Part shown: in pieces, positions 1 through 8,216 of the stretch
How the letters are laid out: every line of letters begins with the position of its first letter
Position numbering within the stretch: the stretch's first letter is position 1
Assembly (NCBI RefSeq): GCF_946222835.1
Contig: NZ_CAMIHD010000027.1
Location: 1 to 22,149, forward strand
Reading direction: 5' to 3'
From: an uncultured Corynebacterium sp.
GTDB taxonomy: Bacteria; Actinomycetota; Actinomycetes; Mycobacteriales; Mycobacteriaceae
Length of the DNA stretch: 22,149 nt
The notes under the pieces: model-generated
Told to the model about the DNA's origin: nothing
Seen by the model: the letters and a program-made list of their open reading frames with translations, nothing else
The model's database searches: none
Made by a program: the position numbers and the translations under genes

Positions 1-214
1 CGCCAGACTCGTAGCCCAGGTGGGCATCCATTTCAGCGTTGAGTCCCCTGGTAATTGAGGCTTGCAACATGCCGCGAACCAGGTCGTTGGCATCCGTTGT
101 AGACGTGCCTAGGTCATCAATCAGCTTCGCGATTTCAGGGTTAGCAAGGAGCTTCTTTTCAATCGCATCAATCTTGGCCTTATCAGCCGGATCTCGTCTC
201 GCCACAGTAGTCAT
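1..214 (-). CDS. IS256-family transposase, N-terminal part (truncated by window edge)
   Basis: Translating the minus strand from the ATG at 214 gives an open frame of 71 codons to the window edge, beginning MTTVARRDPADKAKID. It ends in RGLNAEMDAHLGYESG, which matches the conserved N-terminal block of IS256/Mutator transposases (xLxxEMdeHLGYe). The DDE catalytic domain would lie to the left and is not visible. GAGGAG ends 10 nt before the ATG, which supports this start. Activity cannot be judged. The element is the likely agent of the alkaline phosphatase disruption next to it. Confidence 0.85.
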   Translation of the reverse strand, partial: MTTVARRDPADKAKIDAIEKKLLANPEIAKLIDDLGTSTTDANDLVRGMLQASITRGLNAEMDAHLGYESG

Positions 215-270
215 TCTGGTCCATCTCCTCATGCAGGTTAGGTACCCACACACAAACCATCAGACACTCT
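1..270 (-). mobile_element. IS256-family insertion sequence, partial (5' end only)
   Basis: One end of an insertion sequence that continues past the left edge. It contains the start of a Mutator/IS256-type transposase on the minus strand plus about 50 bp of non-coding end. The end reads, on the minus strand, GAGTGTCTGATGGTTTGTG, a style common among IS256-type termini. The inner boundary is placed near 270 because alkaline phosphatase-like sequence becomes recognisable at about 281. The exact end and the target duplication cannot be fixed without the other terminus. Confidence 0.7.
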
Positions 271-1375
271 CTATTCCGAAGCCACTCCGGCGGCGTGGGC
301 CGCGCACAACAAGGACCGCGATAAGCTGCAGGACATTAGCCGTGAGATGCTCGGCAGCGCCCTCGACTTGGTCATGGCCGCTGGCCACCCGTTCTACGAT
401 AATGACCACCAGAAGGTCGATACTCCCGACTATAGCTTCATGTACGAGGACGACTACGCCAAGCTTTCCGGAGGCGAGACCGACTGGAATTACTTCGAGT
501 CCAACGATGACTTCAAGAAGATGGCGCAAGGTGACGTCAAGCCGTAGCAGAAGTATTGGGGTATCGCGCAGGTAGGTTCCACGTTGCAGAACTCCCGCTC
601 GGGCGAGGCAAAGGCTCCATACTCGGACGAGCTTAACGACGTCGTGGATCTCCCCACCATGACGACTGGCGCCCTCAATGCGCTGGGACAGGACGAGGAT
701 GGCTTTTCCATCATGATTGAGGGCGGTGCCATCGACTGGGCCGGCCACGGAAATAACCCAGTGCGCGATATCGAGGAGACTCAGGACTTTAATAAGTCGG
801 TTGATGCTGCCATCAAGTAGGTAGAGGAGAACTCCTCGTGGGAGGACACTTTGCTCGTCGTGACCGCGGATCACGAAACCGGTTATCTATCCGGTGCGAA
901 TGAGGCAGCGACGGACGACAACCCTGATGCGGAAGACCGCTTTAACGCCATGGAAGGCGAGAAGGGCAAGGTTGCTCGCCACGGTTGGTACTCCGGTCAG
1001 CAAACCAACCAGCTGGTTCCGTTCTTCTTCAAGGGCGCCGGCTCCGAGGACATTATGGCTCGTACCGCTGGTACTGATTCGGTCCGTGGTGACTACATCG
1101 ACAACACCCTGGTAGCCAACTTGACCTTTGATGAGTGGTGGAATGGTGACGCCGGCTCTGCCGACGAGCCAGAGCAGCCGGGAAGTACTACTAATCCGGC
1201 GGATGATGCAGGAAAGAAGGGCAGCAGCAAGGGCTTTGCCGCAGGTCTAGCTACAGGCCTAGGAATCTTGGGCGCTGTCGTTGGCGGACTCGGTTTCCTA
1301 GCCACGCAGATGGGTGTGCTCAATATTGACCTGAAGCCCATCTATGAGCAGCTCAAGCGCGTGGGCCTGCGCTAA
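271..1375 (+). pseudogene. alkaline phosphatase (PhoA family), truncated and carrying two stop codons
   Basis: Remnant of a secreted or surface alkaline phosphatase. Recognisable sequence starts at about 281 (ATPAAWAAHN) and stays in one frame to the TAA at 1373-1375. Metal-site motifs are clear: EGGAIDWAGHGN near 720-755, VTADHETG near 860-885, and a downstream ARHGWYSGQQTN block. A low-complexity linker and a hydrophobic segment (about 1225-1310) suggest a C-terminal membrane anchor. The N-terminal half, including signal peptide and catalytic serine region, is missing where the IS256-type element begins. Two TAG codons (545-547 and 818-820) break the frame without any frameshift, so only fragments could be made. 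A gene of this type would normally release phosphate from organic esters outside the cell. Confidence 0.88.
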
Positions 1376-1401
1376 ACAGAATCAGGCACACCGCCTTACC
1401 T

Positions 1402-1447
1402 AAAGGTCCTGCCCTTCGCTGTGGAAGCGAAGGGCAGGACCTTTTCT
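1402..1447. terminator. bidirectional rho-independent terminator
   Basis: A perfect 19-bp inverted repeat (1402-1420 and 1426-1444) with loop GTGGA is followed by TTTTC on the plus strand and preceded by AAAGG, so it reads as a U-tract from the other side. It separates the plus-strand phosphatase remnant from the minus-strand glycogen phosphorylase, whose stop codon is directly adjacent. Confidence 0.93.
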
Positions 1448-3837
1448 TAGCGCTGGGAAATCGGGGTCGGTTGGATCTTCCACACCTCGTTCGCGTAGTC
1501 CGCGATGGTTCGGTCCGAGGAGAAACGACCGGAATAGCAGATATTCAGCCATGCCTTCTTGGCCCATGCAAGCTCGTCCTCTTGATACTCCGCGGCCATG
1601 CGGTCGCGGGTCTCGCGGTAGTCGGCGAAGTCACCGAGGACGTAGTACTGGTCTTGGGCGTGCTCCCCGAAGCCGTCGAGAAGCGAGGAGCGCAAATCGC
1701 CGAAGATGCCGGCGTTTTCTGCGCCCAGGGTGCCGTCGACAAGCGCATCAAGCACGCGGGCCAAGCCCGGTACGCTTTGGTAAAGCTCGCCAGGGTTGTA
1801 CTCAGCGCGCAGCTTAGGCAGCTCCTCGTTGCGGGCGCCGAAAATATAGGCGTTGTCCTCGCCCACAGCCTCTACGATTTCCACGTTCGCGCCATCCATG
1901 GTGCCCAAGGTCAACGCGCCGTTCATCATGAACTTCATATTGGACGTGCCGGAAGCTTCCTTGCCCGCTACGGAGATTTGCTCTGAAATATCAGCGGCCG
2001 GAATGATGTGCTCGGCAGGGGAGACGTTGTAGTTCTCCACGAAAACAACGCGAATGATGTCCTTAGTGTCAGGGTCGTTATTGACTAGATCCGCAATGGT
2101 GTTGATGAGCTTAATAATCGCCTTGGCACGTTCGTAGCCCGGAGCGGCTTTCGCACCGAAAATGAAGGTGCGCTTCGGCACAGTCTCGCCCTGGTCCTTG
2201 ATGCGGAAGTAGAGGTCGAGGACGTAGAGGGCATTCATCAGCTGGCGCTTGTACTCGTGCAAGCGCTTAATCTGCACGTCAAAGATGGAGTCGGGATTAA
2301 CCTCGGCGCCTTGGTGGTCTTTTACCCAGTCTGCAAAGTCGCGCTTGTTGGCCTGCTTGATGGCGATGAGTTCGCGTAGCAGGTTCTTATCCTCTGCCTT
2401 ATCAACGAGGTCGGCCAGTTGGGTGAGGTCAGTGACCCAGGCATCGGAGCCAGCCTGCTGCGTGAGCAGTTCTGCTAAGCGGGGGTTGCACATCTTGAGC
2501 CAGCGACGTGGGGTGACGCCATTGGTCTTGTTATTGAATTTCTCCGGCCAGAGCTCATGCCATTCGGCCAGCGTATCGGCCTTGATGATTTCCGTGTGCA
2601 AGGCGGCGACGCCATTAATGGAGTAGGCGGCATAGCAAGCGATCCAGGCCATGTGCACGTGTCCGTTGGATACCGGCGCCATGTAGTCAATGCGCCCCTG
2701 GTCTAGGCCGCGGTGGGCCATGTCTTCGCGGAAGCGGCGGTCGATTTCCTCCACCAACTGCCAAATGCGCCAGAACAGCCTTTGGAAGATGGATACCTCC
2801 CAGCTCTCTAGTGCTTCGGCCAGCACGGTGTGATTGGTATAAGCGAAGGTTTCGGTAACAATCTTCCAGGCTTCATCCCAGCTCAATCCGTGGTCATCGA
2901 GCAGGATGCGCAGTAACTCTGGAATGGCAAGCACTGGGTGGGTGTCGTTGAGCTGGATGGAGTTATATTTCGCAAACCCGGTGAGATCCTCGCCGTGCTG
3001 GGCAATGTAGTTGTCCACCATGGTCTGCAGAGATGCAGAGACAAAGAAGTACTGCTGGCGCACGCGCAGTACCTTGCCCTCGTACGTGGTGTCATTGGGG
3101 TAGAGCACGCGGCAGATATCCATAACACGCTCGCGCTCGACGATAGCCTCGGTAAAGCGCTGGGAGTTGAAGGCATCGTAATCGAAGTCATCGATGGGCT
3201 CGGACTTCCACAGGCGCAGCGTGCCTACGTTATCGGTCCCGTAGCCGGTGATAGGCATGTCATAGGGAATGGCGCGCACCTCCATGTCATCGAAATGGAC
3301 GTGTCGTTGTTCGGAGGCACGGCGGATGACGAAGTCATAGCCGTTTTCCATCCACGCATCCGGCTGTTCCTTCTGGAAGCCGTTGTCAAAGGATTGGCGG
3401 AATAGGCCGTAGCGGTAGAGCAGGCCGTAGCCGGTGACGGGATAGTCCTGGGTGACAGCGGAATCGAGGAAGCAGGCGGCAAGGCGTCCAAGGCCACCAT
3501 TGCCCAGTGCTGCATCGTGCTCAGCTTCGAGGACATCGCTCAAATCGTGGTCGGCGGCTTTGGCTGCAGCTTTGGCATCGTCAACGAGCCCCAAGTTGGT
3601 GAGGTTATTGAGCAGCGCGCGGCCCTGCAGGAACTCCGCGGAGAAATAGTGCTGCTGGCGGGTTGCAGCGTAGGCGGTACGGGTGCGCTCCCAATTATCG
3701 GCAATCTGTTCCATCACGGCGCCGGAGAGGCCCGACCAGAACTTGCGGTAGGAAGCACTGTGTGGGCTCACACCGGAGGCTGCGCGGACGTGGGAGGGAA
3801 CGGTGGATTCGAAAACAGAATGCCGTGGCTGGCTCAT
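1447..3837 (-). CDS. glgP: glycogen/alpha-glucan phosphorylase
   Basis: Cytoplasmic PLP-dependent enzyme releasing glucose-1-phosphate from alpha-1,4-glucan ends. The 796 residues are full length for bacterial GT35 phosphorylases. Visible motifs are QHYFSAEFLQGR and GNGGLGRLAACFLDS in the N-terminal domain, QLNDTHPVLAIPELLR, TNHTVLAEALE, and the PLP-binding block EASGTSNMKFMMNGALTLGT, in which K635 should hold the cofactor. The start at 3837 follows AAGGG with suitable spacing. It lies 97 bp downstream of the amidohydrolase on the same strand with no terminator seen between them, so cotranscription is possible, although TAGCTT and TACTAG hexamers in the gap could serve a separate promoter. 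A maltodextrin phosphorylase (malP) role is not excluded. Confidence 0.95.
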   Translation of the reverse strand: MSQPRHSVFESTVPSHVRAASGVSPHSASYRKFWSGLSGAVMEQIADNWERTRTAYAATRQQHYFSAEFLQGRALLNNLTNLGLVDDAKAAAKAADHDLSDVLEAEHDAALGNGGLGRLAACFLDSAVTQDYPVTGYGLLYRYGLFRQSFDNGFQKEQPDAWMENGYDFVIRRASEQRHVHFDDMEVRAIPYDMPITGYGTDNVGTLRLWKSEPIDDFDYDAFNSQRFTEAIVERERVMDICRVLYPNDTTYEGKVLRVRQQYFFVSASLQTMVDNYIAQHGEDLTGFAKYNSIQLNDTHPVLAIPELLRILLDDHGLSWDEAWKIVTETFAYTNHTVLAEALESWEVSIFQRLFWRIWQLVEEIDRRFREDMAHRGLDQGRIDYMAPVSNGHVHMAWIACYAAYSINGVAALHTEIIKADTLAEWHELWPEKFNNKTNGVTPRRWLKMCNPRLAELLTQQAGSDAWVTDLTQLADLVDKAEDKNLLRELIAIKQANKRDFADWVKDHQGAEVNPDSIFDVQIKRLHEYKRQLMNALYVLDLYFRIKDQGETVPKRTFIFGAKAAPGYERAKAIIKLINTIADLVNNDPDTKDIIRVVFVENYNVSPAEHIIPAADISEQISVAGKEASGTSNMKFMMNGALTLGTMDGANVEIVEAVGEDNAYIFGARNEELPKLRAEYNPGELYQSVPGLARVLDALVDGTLGAENAGIFGDLRSSLLDGFGEHAQDQYYVLGDFADYRETRDRMAAEYQEDELAWAKKAWLNICYSGRFSSDRTIADYANEVWKIQPTPISQR

Positions 3838-3934
3838 TTGTACCCTTAAGCTAGTAGGTAGTCACGAAACGCTTGCCAGCTTAATAGCTTTGGCGCCGCC
3901 CTGCAGGACGGAACAGGGGGCTACGCGCAGGGTC

Positions 3935-5140
3935 TTAGCATGCTGCCAAGTAGGTCAATGCCGCAGCATATGCCGCCCGGGTGGAGGCGTAGACGGTTGG
4001 GGCATAATCCGGCAGGAAGGTCGCCTGGTGGTTAACCGGAGGATCTTGGAGATCTTCTTCTGGAGTGCAGCCGATATGCCAAAACACATAAGGCACTCCC
4101 CATGCCTGCGGCAAATAGCAAAAATCCTCGGAGGCAGTAGACGGAGCGGCGAGGACGGAATCGGGGCCAAAGGCGGCGTCGAAAACCTCGCCCACTGGGG
4201 CGTGGGCGGCGGCATCGTTATCGGTGACCTCGCCGTGAGCGTAGTACTCGAAGGTAGGGGCCTGCTCGCTTCCGGAGGCTATACATTCGGCTTTAACCAT
4301 GCGCTCGAGGGAGCTATAGACCTTTTCTGCGAGTGCGGGGTTATAGTAGCGGGTGTTGAGCACTAGCTCGGCAGACTCGGGGATGATGTTGTTTTTATCG
4401 CCGGAGTGTAGCTCGCCTACGGAGATGACAAAGAACTCGTGTGGGGCGACTTCGCGGCCCACGATGGCCTGGAGGCGAGTGACGATCATGGCCGCGATGT
4501 AGGTGGGATCGATGGAGTTATGGGGCATGGAGGCGTGGGCGGATTTGCCAAAGACGCGGATGCGCAGGGAATCGCAGCCGGCCATGATAGGGCCTGCGGT
4601 ATGGCGCACGGTGCCGGCGCGGCCGGGCATGATGTGTTGAGCCAAGCAGATATCGGGGCGCGGGACGCGTTCGATGAGGTTATCGTCCAGCATGAATTTA
4701 GCCCCCATGGAGGACTCTTCGGCCGGTTGGAAAAGGGCGAGGAAGGTGCCGGACCAGGAGCTACGGGAGGCGTCGAGAAGCGCACAGGCACCCAATAATG
4801 CCGTGGTGTGCATGTCGTGACCGCAGGCGTGCATCTTTCCATTGGTAGCGGAATAGGACACGCCGGTGGCCTCCTCTACAGGTAGGCCGTCGAAATCCGC
4901 GCGCATTAAGGCGGTGGGGCCGTCACCGTTGCGGAAGATGGCAACCATTCCATGACCACCGATGTTTTCTACTACTTCGCAGTCAAAATCGGCGAGTTTG
5001 GCTCGAATACGGCCGGCAGTGCGCTCTTCTTCGTGAGAAAGCTCCGGGTGGCGGTGCAGGTCCTCGTAAAAGTCCTGCTGCCATTCCAGATCGGTTTCTT
5101 GGGAAGTGACGAGCTGGGCGATGTGGGTAGAATCAGACAT
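3935..5140 (-). CDS. M20 family amidohydrolase (hippurate/N-acyl-amino-acid hydrolase type)
   Basis: Metal-dependent cytoplasmic hydrolase of the M20D group, which cleaves N-acyl amino acids such as hippurate. The 401 residues match family length. Ligand motifs are present: ACGHDMH (C106, H108), FQPAEES (E141/E142), AQHI, the dimerisation-domain block GKSAHASMPHNSIDP, STASEDFCY and a C-terminal PPVNHQATF. The frame extends 17 codons upstream, but MSDST at 5140 is preferred. It has AAGG at SD distance and leaves space from the divergent gene, whereas the longer form would overlap that gene's start. The actual substrate cannot be read from sequence. Confidence 0.9.
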   Translation of the reverse strand: MSDSTHIAQLVTSQETDLEWQQDFYEDLHRHPELSHEEERTAGRIRAKLADFDCEVVENIGGHGMVAIFRNGDGPTALMRADFDGLPVEEATGVSYSATNGKMHACGHDMHTTALLGACALLDASRSSWSGTFLALFQPAEESSMGAKFMLDDNLIERVPRPDICLAQHIMPGRAGTVRHTAGPIMAGCDSLRIRVFGKSAHASMPHNSIDPTYIAAMIVTRLQAIVGREVAPHEFFVISVGELHSGDKNNIIPESAELVLNTRYYNPALAEKVYSSLERMVKAECIASGSEQAPTFEYYAHGEVTDNDAAAHAPVGEVFDAAFGPDSVLAAPSTASEDFCYLPQAWGVPYVFWHIGCTPEEDLQDPPVNHQATFLPDYAPTVYASTRAAYAAALTYLAAC

Positions 5141-5148
5141 GGTTTCAC

Positions 5149-5154
5149 ACCTTA
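5149..5154 (-). promoter_or_regulatory. candidate -10 hexamer for the amidohydrolase
   Basis: TAAGGT lies 8 nt before the amidohydrolase ATG. The same bases overlap a possible Shine-Dalgarno AAGG, so it is either a leaderless promoter or simply the ribosome binding site. It is only 9 bp from the divergent -10 candidate at 5164-5169. Confidence 0.35.
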
Positions 5155-5163
5155 GGAATTGGG

Positions 5164-5169
5164 TAGGGT
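5164..5169 (+). promoter_or_regulatory. candidate -10 hexamer for the 132-aa protein gene
   Basis: TAGGGT followed by exactly 7 nt and the ATG at 5177. This spacing would start the transcript at or next to the initiation codon. No convincing -35 was seen. Confidence 0.4.
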
Positions 5170-5176
5170 TAGCGCT

Positions 5177-5575
5177 ATGCCGGTTATTCAATTCGATGTT
5201 TTAGTTCCCAACGCACAAGCAGAGCGCGTCGCGGACATCTTTACCACTGCCACCGACAAGCTGGTGGAGGGCGGTTCATTATCCTCCGCTGAGGTTACTC
5301 GCCCTGATTCGCCGCAGTTTCCAGAGGGGGTGGAAGAACAGCTGCGGCAAAATTATCGCGATGAGCATGAGGATCGCGACCTTGAGGACGCGAGCGTGTA
5401 CCGCTACGACATTGCGGTTACGGGAGTTAGCGGATCGGTAAATCAGCTGGGTATGGTGCTCTCGCGTCTTCTTACCCCGCACGCAGTGCTGCCGAAGGAC
5501 CACGTATTGTTGGAAGATGAGTTAGCGCACGAGCGGCCAGCCATCTTCCCGTGGTCTTTGTCTATCCGGCCTTAG
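5177..5575 (+). CDS. hypothetical protein, 132 aa, conserved-looking
   Basis: Not recognised. It is a soluble acidic protein beginning MPVIQFDVLVPNAQ and ending WSLSIRP, with no signal peptide or membrane segment. The central part (RQNYRDEHEDRDLEDASVYRYD) is highly charged and flanked by beta-rich stretches, so a small alpha/beta fold is plausible. The frame could begin 6 codons earlier at a TTG, but the ATG at 5177 is preferred because a TANNNT hexamer sits 7 nt before it. It is divergent from the amidohydrolase (36 bp between starts) and its stop overlaps the glycerate kinase stop. Codon use resembles the neighbours. Its function is unknown. Confidence 0.7.
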   Translation: MPVIQFDVLVPNAQAERVADIFTTATDKLVEGGSLSSAEVTRPDSPQFPEGVEEQLRQNYRDEHEDRDLEDASVYRYDIAVTGVSGSVNQLGMVLSRLLTPHAVLPKDHVLLEDELAHERPAIFPWSLSIRP

Positions 5576-6654
5576 AGCTGCTTGACGATGTCCCTGGCGG
5601 CCGCCGCCAGCTGCTGCGACATCGATCCTTCTTGGCTGAGCTGAGCGCAGTAGGCATCTGTGTCCTGCTCGACGGAACCGGCGATAATGCCCATGGGTGT
5701 GCCTGCGTCTTGGGCGAGAGCCGCAATGGTTCCGACGGCCTTGCCGGTCAAAGACTGTTCATCAAAGCGGCCCTCGCCGGTGATGACGAGATCGGCGGAG
5801 GATATTTTTTCAGGAAGCCCGAGTGCAGTGGCCACATGCGCGCCGCCAGATAAGACGCGAATATGCTCATCTGAGCCCCAGAGCGTGCGAGAAAGCCAGT
5901 GCAGGCCGATGGGAAGGCCGCCCGCGGCACCGAAATATTCGGAGTCCGCATCGGTGCCGGTAACTTCGCATGCTTGCAACATGGCGCCGGCCAGCAGTGC
6001 TACCTGCTCGCCTTGGGCTCCCTTTTGAGGGCCGTACATGGTGGCCGCCTGCACTGGGGTGGCGCGGGTATCGGCCAGCAAAGTGAAGTCAAGCATGCCC
6101 GCCTTGATATTGAGCTGCGCGGTGTCGATGTGATCGAGCTGAACTAGGGGAGCGCCGCCCTTGGGCAAGGCGTAGCCGCGGGCATCATGCGCGGCGGCGC
6201 CGAGCGCGGTAAGGATGCCCATGCCAGCATCGATGCTGGCGGTGCCTCCCAATCCGAGCACAATCGAGGTGGCGCCGCGCGTTTCCGCATCCGCGATCAG
6301 CACGCCGGTGCCATAGGAATCGGCGTGCAGCGGATCAAGGCTGTCTTGTACTGAGGGCAGGCCGGTGGAAGAGGCGACGTCGATAAACGCGGTAGTCCCG
6401 GCGAGGAAGTAGCTTGCCTGGGTTAAACGGCCTATGGCGTCGGTGGTAGGCAGGGTGATGGTCTCTACGGATTGTCCGCCGGCCGCTGCTGCCTGTGCGA
6501 GGACGGAGGCGGTTCCCTCGCCGCCATCGGCCATGGGGAGGGCGGTAACCGTGGCGTCGGGGAGAGCTTGGCGCACTCCCATAGCAATGCTGGCTGCGGC
6601 CTCGGGTGCGGAGGCGGTGCCTTTGAACGAGTCTGGCGCGACGACAATATGCAT
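5572..6654 (-). CDS. glxK: glycerate kinase (GK-I/GlxK family)
   Basis: Phosphorylates D-glycerate with ATP, feeding glyoxylate- or serine-derived carbon into glycolysis. The 360 residues are normal for the family. Motifs in order are APDSFKGTASAPEAA at the N-terminus, PMADGGEGTASVL, LGLGGTASIDAGMGILTALGA in the middle, and DLVITGEGRFDEQSLTGKA near the C-terminus. The frame extends 7 codons upstream to a GTG, but the ATG at 6654 aligns with family N-termini (MHIVVAPDSFKG) and lies 7 nt after a perfect TATAAT, so leaderless translation is likely. The 3' end overlaps the convergent 132-aa gene by 4 bp (stops TAA and TAG interlock). Whether the product is 2- or 3-phosphoglycerate is not decided here. 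Confidence 0.93.
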   Translation of the reverse strand: MHIVVAPDSFKGTASAPEAAASIAMGVRQALPDATVTALPMADGGEGTASVLAQAAAAGGQSVETITLPTTDAIGRLTQASYFLAGTTAFIDVASSTGLPSVQDSLDPLHADSYGTGVLIADAETRGATSIVLGLGGTASIDAGMGILTALGAAAHDARGYALPKGGAPLVQLDHIDTAQLNIKAGMLDFTLLADTRATPVQAATMYGPQKGAQGEQVALLAGAMLQACEVTGTDADSEYFGAAGGLPIGLHWLSRTLWGSDEHIRVLSGGAHVATALGLPEKISSADLVITGEGRFDEQSLTGKAVGTIAALAQDAGTPMGIIAGSVEQDTDAYCAQLSQEGSMSQQLAAAARDIVKQL

Positions 6655-6661
6655 GACCGTG

Positions 6662-6667
6662 ATTATA
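6662..6667 (-). promoter_or_regulatory. -10 promoter element of glycerate kinase
   Basis: A consensus TATAAT on the minus strand, 7 nt from the ATG. The -35 region at 16-18 bp spacing is weak (GACTCC-like). The position predicts a leaderless mRNA. Confidence 0.6.
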
Positions 6668-6789
6668 AAGCCCACCTGCGATGGGAGTCTGCGCGGCTTA
6701 AGATCCGAACGTTCTACAGAAAATATTTTACTTTATTGTCGCTGGTAAAGACGGTGCGGATCTATGCAAGGTCTAGAAACTGTTTGCTT

Positions 6790-6805
6790 TATCGGTAGTT
6801 TGATA
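6790..6805. promoter_or_regulatory. inverted repeat in the gdhA upstream region, possible operator
   Basis: TATC-N8-GATA lies about 50 bp before the gdhA start, in an AT-rich stretch of the 198-bp interval shared with glycerate kinase. A possible promoter nearby is TTTGAT (6799-6804) with a TTATAC-like -10 (6824-6829), at a long 19-bp spacing. C. glutamicum gdhA is controlled by AmtR and other regulators, but this repeat does not fit the AmtR pattern (CTAT-N6-ATAG). Confidence 0.25.
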
Positions 6806-6852
6806 GGAAACTGGTATCTGTTCTTATACGTCCACAGAATGGAATGCACGCC

Positions 6853-8199
6853 ATGTCAGTAGATAGCCAAATTTCTGAGTACTACGACAAATTGCTCAAG
6901 CGTAATGCGGGAGAACCAGAATTCCACCAAGCGGTTTCTGAGGTCCTAGATTCGCTGAAAATTGTCCTAGAAAAAGACCCTCAGTACGCGGACTACGGCT
7001 TGGTAGAACGTCTCTGTGAACCTGAACGCCAGCTCATCTTCCGCGTGCCGTGGATCGATGACAATGGTGATATCCAGGTCAATCGCGGCTTTCGCGTCCA
7101 ATTCAATTCTGCGCTCGGCCCCTACAAAGGCGGACTGCGTTTCCACCCTTCGGTCAACCTGGGCATCATTAAGTTCCTCGGTTTTGAACAGATCTTCAAA
7201 AACTCTCTGACCGGCTTGCCTATTGGCGGTGGCAAGGGCGGTTCCGACTTTGACCCCAAGGGAAAGTCTGAGGTCGAGGTCATGCGCTTTTGTCAATCTT
7301 TTATGACAGAGCTGCACCGCCACATTGGCGAATACCGCGATGTGCCGGCAGGTGACATTGGAGTAGGCGGCCGCGAAATCGGCTTCCTGTTCGGCCAATA
7401 TCGTCGCCTGACCACCCAGCACGAGTCCGGCGTCCTTACCGGCAAAGGGTTGTCCTGGGGTGGTTCGCTAGTCCGTACTGAGGCGACGGGCTATGGCACG
7501 GTCTACCTCACCAATGAAATGATGAAGGCTCACGGTGAGTCCTTTGACGGTGCCAAGGTCATTGTCTCCGGTTCTGGAAACGTAGCTATCTACGCGGCAG
7601 CAAAGGCCCAAGAACTAGGCGCCACCGTGGTGGCCATGTCCGACTCCTCCGGCTACATCACCGCCCCAGATGGCGTGGACATCGAGCTTCTCAAGGACGT
7701 TAAAGAATCCCGCCGCGAGCGCATCTCCACTTATGCTGAAGAGGCTGGAAGCGGCGTGGAATTCCATGAGGGCGGAAATATCTGGGAAGTACCAGCAGAC
7801 GTGGCATTGCCGTGTGCGACCCAGAACGAGCTGGACGGCGATTCCGCTAAGAAGCTCGTGGAAGGCGGCGTGCGCTACGTGGCAGAAGGCGCCAATATGC
7901 CGTCGACCCCGGAGGCCGTCCACATCTTCCAAGAATCCAAGATCAACTTCGCGCCGGGCAAGGCCGCTAACGCCGGTGGTGTTGCTACCTCCGCACTGGA
8001 AATGCAGCAAAACGCTTCCCGTGACTCCTGGTCCTTTGACTACACCGATGATCGCCTCCACGCGATCATGTCCAATATCTTTAAAAATATCGACAGCACG
8101 GCCAAGGAATACGGACGTGAGGGCGATTATGTAGCTGGTGCAAATATCGCTGGCTTCAAGAAAGTAGCAGACGCCATGCTGGCACAGGGCGTCATCTAG
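6853..8199 (+). CDS. gdhA: NADP-specific glutamate dehydrogenase
   Basis: Reductively aminates 2-oxoglutarate with ammonium and NADPH to glutamate, the low-affinity ammonium assimilation route in corynebacteria. The 448 residues closely follow C. glutamicum Gdh as recalled: GPYKGGLRFHPSVNLG, GLPIGGGKGGSDFDPKGKS with the essential lysine K128, GDIGVGGREIG, the cofactor-binding VSGSGNVAIYA, and EGANMPSTPEAV. The tail NIAGFKKVADAMLAQGVI matches exactly as remembered. An in-frame ATG lies 3 codons upstream (6844), but MSVDSQ aligns with the known N-terminus and has GGA 9 nt before it. It has its own terminator downstream and is divergent from glycerate kinase. Confidence 0.97.
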   Translation: MSVDSQISEYYDKLLKRNAGEPEFHQAVSEVLDSLKIVLEKDPQYADYGLVERLCEPERQLIFRVPWIDDNGDIQVNRGFRVQFNSALGPYKGGLRFHPSVNLGIIKFLGFEQIFKNSLTGLPIGGGKGGSDFDPKGKSEVEVMRFCQSFMTELHRHIGEYRDVPAGDIGVGGREIGFLFGQYRRLTTQHESGVLTGKGLSWGGSLVRTEATGYGTVYLTNEMMKAHGESFDGAKVIVSGSGNVAIYAAAKAQELGATVVAMSDSSGYITAPDGVDIELLKDVKESRRERISTYAEEAGSGVEFHEGGNIWEVPADVALPCATQNELDGDSAKKLVEGGVRYVAEGANMPSTPEAVHIFQESKINFAPGKAANAGGVATSALEMQQNASRDSWSFDYTDDRLHAIMSNIFKNIDSTAKEYGREGDYVAGANIAGFKKVADAMLAQGVI

Positions 8200-8216
8200 A
8201 AACAGACCTATTTTTA

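Noticed and set aside
39..575. 178-codon plus-strand frame starting inside the IS256-type end
   Set aside because: It is out of frame with the phosphatase and antisense to the transposase, with no recognisable domain.
545..820. Recoded (read-through) amber codons giving a full phosphatase
   Set aside because: The gene lacks its N-terminal half and catalytic serine region, and TAG is used as a genuine stop by neighbouring genes such as smc and rnc.
260..874. 204-codon minus-strand frame across the phosphatase remnant
   Set aside because: It lies antisense to recognisable phosphatase motifs and has no motif of its own. It is a composition artefact.
6762..6775. Possible AmtR box (CTAT...CTAG) upstream of gdhA
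   Set aside because: The half-sites are one base too far apart compared with CTAT-N6-ATAG.
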